Part shown: positions 1 through 11,365 of the stretch, in pieces | Layout: the number at the start of each line of letters is the position of its first letter | How positions within the stretch are numbered: the stretch's first letter is position 1 | Made by a program: the position numbers and the translations under genes | Notes under the pieces: generated by a model | What the model saw: the letters and a program-made list of their open reading frames with translations, nothing else | Databases searched by the model: none | What the model was told of the DNA's origin: nothing | Assembly (NCBI RefSeq): GCF_958979055.1 | Contig: NC_084886.1 | Location: 48,501,654-48,565,653 of the forward strand | Source of the DNA: Alnus glutinosa | Lineage: Eukaryota > Streptophyta > Magnoliopsida > Fagales > Betulaceae | Direction: 5' to 3' | Length of the DNA: 64,000 bases

Positions 1-111
1 TTTTATTTTTTTTTTAAGTTAGATTACCTTTGCAGAATTTGAAAATTAGATTACTCGATTTTTCCCCAATGCTCGCAATGAAAATTCTTTCAAATGTGGA
101 CTTCCTCTTCC

Positions 112-112
<1 letters not shown>

Positions 113-150
<38 letters not shown>
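113..150. repeat. Poly(C) tract of 38 nt
   Basis: An uninterrupted C run in the NDUFS6 intron upstream of the exon at 396. It creates a spurious polyproline open frame. Confidence 0.95.
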
Positions 151-153
<3 letters not shown>

Positions 154-395
154 TTATTCATATAATCTTCGTTTCCTTTACGTTTAAACATGTTGAGTTC
201 CAAAAAATTTCTTCTCTTTTATTCCATCTCTTTCTTTGTTGCTATACCTCTATGTATGAACATGCTTGCTCTGTCTTCAAGTCCTTTCGAAGGTTAGAAC
301 TTTTTGATTACTCCCACATGGGAAATTTGCTGGAAGGTTTTAAAAACATTTTCTGTGGAGCATATGGATATTCATTTCACTTTTATTATTTATAG

Positions 396-738
396 GATAC
401 AAGTAAGAAGTCCCCAATGGAGTTGATCAACGAAGTTCCACCCATCAAGGTTGAGGGCAGAATTGTTGCTTGTGAAGGAGGTTAGCTTGTACTCTGATTG
501 TTTTAGTTGTTTGTCTTACACATTTTCACTGAGGAAGCTATATGTGGATTCTCTGTTCCATGACCAAGTCAATTCATTACTTAATAATGGATATGATTTA
601 TAAGGGATTTACTTGTTCCTGGTTGCAGACAGCAATCCTGCACTTGGGCATCCAATCGAGTTCATATGCCTTGACCTGAGCGAGCCAGCTATCTGCAAGT
701 ATTGTGGTCTACGCTATGTTCAGGATCACCATCACTAG
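396..738 (+). CDS. NDUFS6: NADH dehydrogenase [ubiquinone] iron-sulfur protein 6 (complex I 13 kDa subunit), C-terminal part
   Basis: Two terminal exons, 396-480 and 629-738, separated by a 148 nt GT-AG intron. Together they encode the last 64 residues and the TAG stop. The first exon reads DTSKKSPMELINEVPPIKVE and the second ends CKYCGLRYVQDHHH, which is the highly conserved C-terminus of the plant NDUFS6 / 13 kDa subunit. The family subunit sits at the junction of the N- and Q-modules of mitochondrial complex I and binds zinc through conserved Cys/His residues; the Cys residues of the CKYC motif are visible here. The N-terminal mitochondrial targeting part must lie in upstream exons left of the window, because 396 is preceded by a splice acceptor (TATAG) and not by an initiator. 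The gene converges tail to tail with the ATAD3 gene at 2015-9689. Identification is from the recognised protein sequence and I consider it near certain. Confidence 0.95.
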
Positions 739-2014
739 GAGTCTGAAGGTGATTATTCTGCAACCTTTCGATCTGCTGTGATGAGTCCCTAGGGGATGCT
801 TGTGACATGGTGCCATATTGTTTTTTTTTTCTCTGACAGAATCATGGTGTAATGATATACTTTCATGCACCTAATATTTAGCAAAATAAGGATTTGATGT
901 GCCCCTTCATGTTTTTCTGTGAGGTCTATCTCTATGAACATCTGAAGTGCATTTATTATTTATCAATGTCTATTTTGCTGCTTTATGAAACATTGTGATT
1001 AGTTTCATTGTTGTAAAAATACTGTAGTTCATTTGAGATTTGATAGCATTGGGTTTTGTTCTGATTGGGACTCATTAAGTGCATTTACCTTTTCCATTTG
1101 GGGATTGGTTGTGATAGACACCTTACAAAAGGTGCATTTCCAGTCTTAAAATACTTGTTTTGGGTCAGAAAATCGTCACTCATTTCACGTAATTCAATAT
1201 GGTATGAAGATAAACATTCGTGAGATTTGATATTGAAGATAAAAGATGTGAGTTGAAGTTTCTATATTTGAGCAGTGGAGGTGCTTCAATTTTTATCTTT
1301 TTTGGTCGGAGTTTATCTCATCCACTAAATATTTTGGTTTTTAACCTAAATTGTTGACATTGACAGTTTGTAGGCGGTTTATTTACAATGAATGGTCACA
1401 ATTTGACAAATCGCAAGCTCTGCAATACCCCAAATATTACAGGCATTTACAGGGAATTTCAATCGACTATGACATTCCACACTTTAGAAGAAGCCCAAGT
1501 TTTCATTCTTATATTTTTTCTCAGAAAAAAGGAAAATTTAAGAATTCAAAGTCGTGATTTAAAATCCTATTATGGTGACTTCAATATAAAGCAGTCAGAA
1601 ACCAGTCGAAGGACAGAAAAACAACAATGGCTGCCAGGGCCCAGAGAACTAAGTGTAAGAAGAACTAAATGAAGATTGAAGTACGAAATAATTCAATTAT
1701 CATTACCATCAACTTTTTATTAACGAAAACCACGAGGGCCAGATGGGACAAAGAAAATACCCAACTATACGTATAGCAATAGACTATTTCAACAGAGATG
1801 CCTATGAATACATAACTCACAGTTATCAAGAGCATTAATATCGAATAAAACCTAAGATGAGAAATACCAAAATCCCCAAATCAACAGGGGCCAAATAATG
1901 ATTAGATCATGATGCCCAAAACAAAAAGCATGGGCCATTCCTAACAACTAAGCAGATAAACCCGCAGCTGTATAGCCATCCGATACACAAACTGCCTGCT
2001 TGTGATAGAACACA
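739..2014. other. Convergent 3' flanks of NDUFS6 and ATAD3
   Basis: No coding exon is visible. The left part is the presumed NDUFS6 3' UTR (AT-rich, several T runs). The right part is the presumed ATAD3 3' UTR, read on the minus strand. Short open frames near 1351-1672 have no recognisable domain. Confidence 0.6.
1716..1721 (-). promoter_or_regulatory. Candidate polyadenylation signal AATAAA of ATAD3
   Basis: The plus strand reads TTTATT, so the minus strand carries AATAAA about 295 nt downstream of the ATAD3 stop. The distance suits a plant 3' UTR. The hexamer is common by chance in AT-rich DNA, so this is only suggestive. Confidence 0.35.
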
Positions 2015-5000
2015 TCATACACTACCTTTATCGGCTGCGAGTTTCTTTCTCTGTTGATGCTCTGCGACTTTATAATCTACCACCTCTCGGAACAGGCTTG
2101 GATCGAGCACACAATTCTCACTCCCGTAAACAGCTGCTTGGACACTTGCCATCAATTTTGCTATTTCTCGTCCAGAAAATCCCTCGGTTCTAGCAGCCGC
2201 TTCTCTTAATATGTCATCAGTCAAACCCTTAATCTCAATCTTCTGCTGTTCCCTCCTGAACAACTTTTGGAGCCAGCTAGATTTCTTTGGTTCAGACTGA
2301 GCTATATACCTGTCCAGATACAGTTTTAGAAGCTTGAAGCGTTCCTGCTCCCCAGGCAATGGAAATTCCAGAGCTTCATCAATTCGGTCTGCCACAGCTG
2401 AATCAAGATCACCCGGACGATTTGTAGCGAGAGCAAGTACAATGTCCTTCGACTGGTCACCGGTGCGGAAAAGGAGGGCATTGAGGGCACTTCTTTGAGC
2501 TTCACTCATGTAGGTTTTGTTCCGCCTGCAAAATTTGGTCAACGCATACAAGTTCTCAGATACTGTTTCCAATGAACTAATGTGTTGAATATCCTCATCT
2601 AGATTTGAATAATACCATGTATATTTACTGATTACCAACTAATGTGGGTAAAGGTTGGGGCATGTCTTAGGTATAAATTACTAAATTTTGTCTAATTAGG
2701 AAAAAAACAATTGGCAACTTACTCGCACAAAAATGCATCAGCTTCATCAATGAAAAGCAATAAACCTTTCCGGGACTTCTTGCCCCAATCAAACAACTGG
2801 TGTATCTTGGTGACAGCTTGAGGTCCCAGTGGAGCGACATCTCCTCCAGTCATCAATGCATAATCTAATCCCTAAAAGCATGACAATAAAACATCAGTAA
2901 GATGCTAATAAAGAAAATAATGACAACAACAATGATAATGATGACGCAGCATAGGCATATTTTCATAAATATATAACTGTTGTATGAAACACATGGAACA
3001 ACCCATAAGCAGGGTGCCAACGTCCATATATATGAATCAAATTTAGTTCGTAAGTGTCCATTTTTCTGGGGCCTAATTTTCCAGAATGCGTAAAAGTTTC
3101 ATTAACATCAGAAGTTATCAAAGGTTTGAAGTGTAAATAACAATTATCAAGCGTTCATAGCACATCCGTGGACTGATAAATCAATTGCAATTCCAAAGTG
3201 TATCAAATTAAATTCAAGCTTAAATTTTTGAGAGCAACCAAGATGTGCATCACTCTGTTAACCACTCAACCAGCCTTCACACATAAATACTGTACATAGT
3301 ACATGCAAGCATGCCTGCAGGTATGTATCAATGATAAACATTCACATCTACATAACTAAATTAAGCTAAGAAGGACATGAAATAATATAGTGGTAAGTAA
3401 GAATTCATACAGATTTACGAGCCAGCTCTCTAGCAGCCATTGTTTTTCCTGTTCCTGGAGGACCATAGAAGAGCATGTTGCGGAATGGTGCCTGATGGGA
3501 TTTTGTATTGGCAGTTGCACCAGCCAGCTGTTCAATCCTTTTTTGAAGAGAAGGATGTAAAATTACATCACCAAACCCATTCCCATTTTTTAAAGCAGAT
3601 CCCTTATCAGCACCACGAGAAAGTGTGCTTATGGTACGAGAAAACAAGCCCGACCAAGGGTATTTCCCCCTGGAGGACTCTCTAATCAATGATGGTTGTC
3701 CCAATATTCTATCGACATAGCTCCATATCACCCTGGCTCCTTCTCTGCAATAGAGAAAAGGGATCCGCATAAGCTATAACTTTGCAGATAGAAAATCACA
3801 AACAAAATAAAACTAACAAGTCCAATTAACAAAGTTCATATCAATACTACAGTTCAAGCAGATAGCCTAGCCTGAGATCTGTAGAATGCAAGTCCTTCCT
3901 TCCGAGTTAAACAGCCTAATCACCAGGACACCAAACTTGACCAGAGCAAAATAACTCAATGATGAACGAACATCAAGTGATATTGGTCATCACAACAACG
4001 TCTGAAGAATTGGTGCATGTAGATTAAAAAAAAAACCATTTTCAGCAAATGAGCGTATACATTTTTTCCCAGCATTCTTGATACTACAGTAACCATTATT
4101 ACTTCCTCAAACCAATCCCAACTGAAAGCAACAAAATACTAACTTCAACAAGCACATCACCCCCACACATAAAACCGACTGGCTAAAAGACAATTTCCTT
4201 TTTCTTTTAACTCTTAGGCAAATTAACATACAAAACAAACATTAAGATCCTTAAAAAAATTTCGTTATAAAATGAGCAGAAGAGCTTCCAGACAGCCATC
4301 TAAACACAAAAGATTAAGGGGGAAAAAAAGAGGAATAGCCAATAACAAGTCTAGATCATGGAGATCACCAAATAGATATTCTAAGCTTTCGAAGGCAACA
4401 ATCCACAAGCAAAACATAAAAAGAACAGCATATTCAAATCCCCTACTACGATTTTAACACATACCTTGTTGTGTAAACCCCTGCTGCCAGAGCTGTCACT
4501 CCACCAACAAATACAACCAACTTATTTTGATCTGTTAGAATGGCTCTCAAACCCCCTGCATCAAGCCACACCTTTTCAATGAAAAAAAAAAAACCAAGGA
4601 AAAACTGACAGAATTTTAAGTGCAATTCTGCAAAGTCCTCATTCTGTATTTTTTGTATGCCTAAGGATGCAAGAAAACAAGATTGGCTAACTCACTCACA
4701 GGCCTTGTCCCCCTCAGGAACTACATAAAACCAAACCTTATTCAGTAATTTGAGTGCAAGGCATGAGGAGAATTTCAAACAAACTTCACAACCTCGTCAC
4801 TACTTTATGAAAATTATTCTGAATTTTGGGACGTCCACCATGGCATACGATGACAAAACCAATATTTGACCCAGACACATTTCAGCGTTAGCGAAATTGT
4901 TAAAAATGAGTGAGTCTAAATGTGGCTGTCCTTTTAAAGAATAAAATAATAATAATAATAATAAATCCAACAATCAAAACAACACCACAAAAAGAAATAA

Positions 5001-6979
5001 TATGGTTCGGTTTTTGCAAGTACAAGCAGAATTCCATATATGGCTTGAGATAAAGTAAAAAATGTGTATTTGTCCATTTTGATGAATTATCTCTAGTGGG
5101 TAGAACAAAATACCAAATTGTGAGAACAAGTCTTTCTTAAGTGGAATTAAACAATAAAACTAAGTTCATACCTCCAATATGGTCAAAAGTAGTATTTATG
5201 GCAGCTATCCATTTTTCTCTCTCTGCATTTGCACGATCCACCAGAATTCGCCTGTTAACATCTTCAGCTAACTTTGCTTCATGGGCTCGCCCTTCTGCTT
5301 CTGCCATAGCCCTTACTTTGATTGTTTCACGTTCTATCTCTGCCTTCTCCCTCTCTGTTTGACGACGTTGTGCTTGAATCTGTTCTTCTGTTGCTCGTCG
5401 AGCTTGCTCCTGCCGAATTGACGATTCTTCTTGCAGTTTTACAAGCTCTTGATTTCTCGCTCTCTGGTGCTCATTTTCTGCCTGCCACAAGCATAAAGGA
5501 GATTTAATTCTAACTACAAATCAACATCATAAGAACCCAGAATAAAGTGCTTGCCTGCATCCTCTTCCTTGCCAATTCATCCTCATAGCGAGCCATTTGA
5601 GATTTTGTTTGTGCTTGATGCTGAGCTAGTTTCTTCTGCTCATCATATATTACCCTTTGTCTCTCCTACCAAGCGCAACAGAGTAGAGAATTTACACCAA
5701 TCAGTAAACCACTGAAACACAGTTCGCTATGATATTTTCATAACATCTAGAAGAAAGTATTAAGCAAAAATCTTTTTGCATGGATCCAGTCAAACAACAA
5801 TTAAGAGAGAGCTTGAAAGCCTTCTTTGTGTCTTATTTGAGTGACAAAACTCGACATCTCACTGAGCCAATTTATGTAAAAGGTATATCACTCACTCAGA
5901 CTATATGGAAAACCCAAAAGCATTATTTGTTAAAAACTTGCAATGATTATGCACACGACTCTCATTAAAGGGGATTATCAAATGGAAGCTCCAAAATCAC
6001 CCCAATCATGATCCTCTAGAGACATCTAAACTGCTAATGAGCTAAGATAGAAAATCCAGGTCACATGACTCATTGAAACTAAGCAAATTAACTATTGCTT
6101 TGTGAGAACGGACACAGTCCCTTTGCTCTTCCAAGGCTCCCTAAAAAATGCTTCTTAAAGGATCTATGCTAGCAATATGCATCTAATCAAGTTCATGACT
6201 CCTTATGAAGTTCACCACCCACAGTCCACCACCCACAGTCGTATCAGCAGATTCCATGCACACATTGATTTCAATCTCTTCGATAAACAAGCGATTAAGA
6301 TTGGTCTTTCCTAAACAACCGTAACCAGCAACATGCCGCCACTAGATAGGGCAAACTAAGCCAGTAATGCATAGACGGAACGATGACTGAGGATAAAGAT
6401 TGCTCCCACCAAAACACTCTTATTCAATGACAGCTAAATATACAAAGACGGAACAATGAATCTGAACAAATGAGATTGTTATGGCCAAAACATTCATAAT
6501 CAATAATGACCTGCCACCACAGATGAAGTAAACAAAACTAATAAAGGAAAGACAGATATACAAAAAAATTTCTCCTTATTTTTAACAACAAAGAAGATAT
6601 GAAACCTTTGAACCATGGATAACATATGGCCCACAATAAAACGTCCACATTTGTTTCTTTTTGTTTAATAGGCAAATACAGTACAATCCGTAGACATATA
6701 GGATTGAACCCGTGACCTCAACCTCCACCTCATTTATGTGGGAAGGAGATGCCATTTGGTCCACATTCATGTTTAACATAATTTTTTTTTTATCCAAATT
6801 TTAAAGCACTAGAATATATTGACCACCACCCTATAGGGTTAATGGCTTTTTTTACAGGCAGGGTTATGGTTTTGACAAATGTGTGACATAATCACTAAAT
6901 ATATATACATATCTTGAGAACTTTACTCCTTTTACTTTTAAAGTTTGAAATAAGAATCAAAAGAATGATATCACAATAT

Positions 6980-7039
<60 letters not shown>

Positions 7040-9689
7040 AATGGGAAGAAATCTCCACAAAATAAAACCCCCAAAATAGCAGCTCATCCTAAATGCTGGT
7101 GTACCAATGGCACTGCTCTATGCAAACTCGTAAACAGCTAAAAAAATATATCAAGCGAATGCCTAAAATAGGCTTTAACCATGAACATTGGGCAGGTACA
7201 CAGGTGATTTTAGCTTTGAGAGAAAAAACTGAATAAGCCTCTATCCAACAAAGTAATTGGCAGATGTCAAAGTTATATTATTAGAAACATGTTTCTGATC
7301 ACTGGAAATGATTTAACTTCAGTCAATAAAGTACTATCCTTGATCAGCTAAAAAGTTGGAATATGTCACGGATTACCATTAAACTACGAGATTTTTTTTT
7401 ATAAATAAAGTTTTTGTCAAGCCAATAAAAAGCCACCCGAAGGTCTACTTAGAAGGGCACAAGAGAACTCCCCTAAATTTGCTACAATAATTAAAAGCTA
7501 ATACAATATACACACAAGAAAACAAAAGGGCCAGATCAGAAGAGCACATGCTCCATTATGTGGTGGATTTGAAATGAAGGAACTATAAAGTATTCAAAAA
7601 GTGCAAGAACATATGGGATAAATGAGCAGGTCAGTCAGAGCCCTCACTTAGCAAAAAGTACAGAAATCATGAAGGAACAACAAAATAGTGTCTTACAGTT
7701 TCAGATTGAGCTTGCATTGCCTTGAACTCTGCAGCCTTAGCTTCCAACTCTGTCTGCCTCGTCTCTTCTTGCTTTTTCATAACTTCAAACACCTATACCA
7801 ACAAAAAGAAACCACTAAATTCCCTACACAAGTCATCAAATATTAAGCAAGCCAACAGATAAATTTGATGCACTTCCCAGAACATGTTTTCCACTTCTTA
7901 AAGTATGAAAAACCAAAAAAGAATATGCATTTGGTGAGTGAGAACTTTCGAAATAACCATGCTCTATTGAACTAATAATACTGGCTATGTTTGTGAGTGT
8001 CTTCGGATAAGTGTTCTTTGTTTTTTGATTGAAAAAGTTTGAGAAAACCCAAACAGATGTATTGTTGACTCCTTATTAATTTTCTATTTTTTTATTTTAA
8101 AAAAAGGTGGTGATGTGGCCATCCTAAGTGGAGGAAAGTGGTGGTTGTGCAGCCACCCCTGGCCTATTATAGTGGCTGCACAGCCACCGCTCTTTACATA
8201 GCCACCCTAACATTTTTAAAAAAAAAAAAAAAAAATTAAAATAATAAGTGACTTCATACCCCCTACAAAAGTTAAGCACCTATTTTGTCAAAATATTCAA
8301 GATGTGAAAGTTTATAAAATGTGTTTTGTGTTTTAAATTGTTTGATAATGTACTAGAGAAAAGTGTGTTTTTCAACTATAAAAACTTAGGAGAGTACCTT
8401 AGCAAACATGGCCATTATTACTGAAGTGTGTAAGTTCTTCATTTTGGACAAGGCAAAACTGAACTTCACCGAACAGAGGGTAGGGTATATGTTACAAAAG
8501 AGGCTCTCAACCACTAAAGAGGCAATTCGTCGCTATACCATTCTTGAATAAGCCTTTACAAAAATTTCCTACCAACTCTCCTGTGTACAAGATCAGTTCC
8601 TGTAGCCTTAAAATTGTCTATAAACTAACACACCCCTTACATGATTGAATCCATGCCTTCACCCTCCACATTTTGTTTATCAGGTAAAGAGATGTCATTT
8701 GACCCACATACCGTTGGGCTTAATTTTAGAAAAAACAAAGGAAAATAATAGAGTTATTACATCAAATATTGATCTTCCATTACTGAAACCGGGGAAAAAA
8801 AAAAAAGGGGTCCCACCAGGCACCAGTCAACTGAGACTGAAACAATAATTTTACTTTACTCATGTAAATTTTCATTTCTAAAAGATCAAACCAATGTGAC
8901 ACAAAAAAATTGAAATGAACAAAACTTCAGAGTTATCTTTCTTTTTTTCTCGTTTTCCTCAGCTCACTAGTAATAAATCTGCCTGGCTTGACACGTATTC
9001 ATTTCATCAAATAACCTAGATTTATCTTCTTTTAGTTTCTTTCCTTACCTTTCCACTCCTCGGTTTCCTTGCCAACCAGACAGGGCCTAAAAATACTTAA
9101 TTCAATTATCCATGAGAATCCAAACCCAAATTCAAAAAAGAAAATGAATAAAACGCCCATTGGAAAAACCAATTTCAACTTATCAACACAAAAACCCCAT
9201 ATCCCATTGGAACCAATAAAATCAAACAAAACCCATTTGCAGAAACTGCACAAGTCCACAAATTCCATCAACCAAAAAATGACAATCCATCGACAACAAC
9301 CGAACAAAAAAAAATAATAATAATAAATGAAAACCCATTTGCAAAAACCCAACCTTCTTGGCATGAGAGGAACTGGTGATCTCCCTCAACGCCTTGGCCC
9401 CCCGCTCCAGCGCCTCTGGATCGAACCCGGCCGACGTGGTCCTTGGATTATCATTCCGAACCTTCGGCGGAGACGACGACGAAGAAGACGACTCAGCACT
9501 AGGCGCCGATTCCGGTGGATTGGATGGCTGAGATTGCCCAGAAGAAGGAGAAGGAGAAGAAGAAGAAAATGGAGAGAGTTTGAAAGGCCCATCAGCATAA
9601 GCCACGTGGGTTTGCGATGATGAGGAAGCGGATGCCGAGGCAGAGGCTGCTAGGGCTGAGATGAGCCCTAGTGCATATGATTTAGCCAT
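2015..9689 (-). CDS. ATAD3: ATPase family AAA domain-containing protein 3 (ATAD3), mitochondrial
   Basis: Eight coding exons on the minus strand: 9354-9689, 7697-7792, 5555-5665, 5172-5481, 4465-4555, 3411-3744, 2723-2871, 2015-2525. They total 1938 nt, or 645 aa, the usual size of plant ATAD3. The start is the ATG at 9689. Residues 1-100 are Ala/Ser/Pro-rich. Residues about 110-280 form a charged Gln/Glu/Arg-rich coiled coil typical of the ATAD3 N-terminal domain. A hydrophobic segment lies near 295-313. The C-terminal AAA domain has Walker A GPPGTGKT (409-416), Walker [12 protein letters not shown] (463-473) and a sensor 1 Asn in [10 protein letters not shown] (near 511). The family is an inner-mitochondrial-membrane hexameric ATPase linked to nucleoid organisation and membrane contacts. 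Intron 3 (5482-5554) starts with GC, not GT: exon 3 ends ATGCAG followed by GCAAGC, and conserved residues on both sides (KRMQ, then AENE) fix the junction. All other introns are GT-AG. Confidence 0.95.
5482..5554 (-). other. GC-AG intron 3 of ATAD3 (73 nt)
   Basis: On the minus strand the donor is CAG|GCAAGC and the acceptor is GTGGCAG|GCAGAA. No GT lies near enough to keep the conserved coiled-coil sequence and frame. The donor context fits the known consensus for GC donors, which are usually strong outside the +2 position. Confidence 0.85.
6985..7035. repeat. (GA)n microsatellite
   Basis: An uninterrupted run of about 25 GA units inside the 2.0 kb intron 2 of ATAD3 (5666-7696). Probably length-polymorphic. 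Confidence 0.97.
8098..8235. repeat. Foldback / MITE-like hairpin in ATAD3 intron 1
   Basis: Arms GTGGTTGTGCAGCCACC and GGTGGCTGTGCAGCCACT (the latter read on the minus strand) face each other around an about 16 nt loop, flanked by A-rich and T-rich edges. This looks like the core of a small inverted-repeat element. No target duplication was recognised. Confidence 0.4.
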
Positions 9690-10885
9690 TTCTGCTTCTT
9701 CTTCTTCTTCTTTTCACCCTTGGGTTCCTGATAAACCCTAAGAGGTGGGTTTTTGTGGGTGCGAAAGAAAATGTGGGAGGATTTTGGAGAAGTTTTAATA
9801 GTGGAGGGTTGGCTTGCAGAGCAAGAATGGAGAAACCCAAAGACCCCCCCCCCCCCCCCTATGTTACCATAGAAGGTACACTGTAGAAATGGAAATGGTG
9901 TCTGAGGGTTCAGGGTTTTGGTAGGGTTTGTGTTATTTGTTTAGGGTTTTTGTGGCGGTTTTAGGTTGGCGAGGCTTGGGATTTTTGACCCGACCCGGCT
10001 CGATTTAATGGGCTTGGGCTGCAATATGGATTTTTGTATATATGGGTTTTAATTCTCAAATGGGTCCAACTAAATTTGGTGAGCCTGTCGGTCAGGGATC
10101 AAGATTTTCTAGAAATTCTGAAGTATTCTAGTCAATATAATTCTTCATTTTTTTTTTAATTTTTTTTTTTGAAAGACTATAATTCTTCAAATTTTAACCG
10201 TTGGTTTGGAATTCGATTATTAAGATTTTGTCATATAGTTATCACTTTTAACTTAACATCTCAACAATTATCACCCAAAAAAATTACCATATTTATTCAT
10301 ATTTTGAAAATGATAATTGCTTATATGCCAAAATTGGATAGAAAAAATTTCCAACAATTTTAGCGTCCAAATTGCTAATAATTTTGGAAGTAAATATGAG
10401 AGGGCCTCTATGGGCCTATCCGTTCGAACAGACGGGCGGGCAATTCAAAACTTATTTGGGGTAGGTGTGTGGAACTTTATCACATTTGTTGTCTGAATTG
10501 TTAGCAACTCGAGCAATAAATTGTTAGATATTTGGATCCGACAAAACCATTGAAATTTCAAACTAATGGCTCATATTTGAAGAATTTCATAAAATACTTT
10601 AAAAAATGTAAAGAATCTTAATCCACTTGTTTTGGGTTTGATATAGAATAATCCAAATACTCTTAATTTGTAATTAATGTTAGAATATTAATTAAATTAT
10701 TAAATTATGAGTTTAAACTTTTATAGTAAGCGGTGATTTAATAATTAAAACTATGGTTAGCTATAGGGAAATTAGAGACTGATTTCTCAATACAATTGTA
10801 TCATTTCACAATTAAACTGTCAAGTAAAATTATTTCCATATTTCATACCGCATGATGGAGAAGATTCAATCATATAAAATTGGAC
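9690..10885. other. ATAD3 5' flank and AT-rich spacer
   Basis: Upstream of the ATAD3 start are TTC/CTT repeats (9690-9715 region, 5' UTR-like), a 16 nt C run (9844-9859) and then AT-rich DNA. No other gene is visible. The presumed ATAD3 promoter is here, but I could not single out a convincing TATA box. Confidence 0.5.
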
Positions 10886-11070
10886 AAATTTTTTTCTCCA
10901 AATTCGATTGAAGAAAATTCTCCCAATCCAATTCATTAAATTGACATCTGTATGTGAGAGAATTGCATGTTTTAATTAGTCCTATTTCTCACATCCTCTA
11001 AGAATCAGATGTTTGGATTGGAAGAATTTCATTCCACCTAATTTGGAAGAAAATTCCGTCATTTACAAAT
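10886..11070. repeat. MITE-like element with about 70 bp imperfect inverted repeats
   Basis: The left arm (10886 to about 10970, with CTCCAAATTCGATTGAAG and TCTCCCAATCCAATTC) is matched by the reverse complement of the right arm (about 10985-11057, TTCTTCCAAATTAGGTGGAA and TTCTTCCAATCCAAAC). The spacer is short. No transposase is encoded. The exact ends and target duplication are unclear. Confidence 0.55.
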
Positions 11071-11132
11071 TATGATATATCAATGTAAGATTTAAATGAA
11101 ACATGCCACGAAAAGAATTACTTGTATTCACT

Positions 11133-11138
11133 TTTATT
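11133..11138 (-). promoter_or_regulatory. Candidate polyadenylation signal AATAAA of 4CL
   Basis: TTTATT on the plus strand is AATAAA on the minus strand, about 228 nt downstream of the 4CL stop at 11366. A plausible position, but the motif is short. Confidence 0.35.
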
Positions 11139-11365
11139 GTAAAAATAGAAACAATACAGTGAATACAGATCAAAATTACAGTACATGAAATGATGAACAG
11201 AGGAAGAAAAAAAGAAAGAGAGAGAAGAGAAAAATAGAAGGACATTGCTTGAGATGGATGATGAGTTGGGGCGAAGGCTTCTTTGTAATTGTCCTCCTGG
11301 GGGTCATGAATCTAAGCAGATGACTCAAATGCCTGTGAAAAGTTAAAGCCAGAATCAAGAGAAAT

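Noticed and set aside
30-395. 121-codon plus-strand open frame with a polyproline stretch
   Set aside because: It is created by the 38 nt C run inside an NDUFS6 intron and ends at the splice acceptor of the exon at 396. It has no domain.
9069-9620. Plus-strand open frames over ATAD3 exon 1
   Set aside because: They are antisense to a well-supported exon and are Arg-rich shadows of its Ser/Pro codons.
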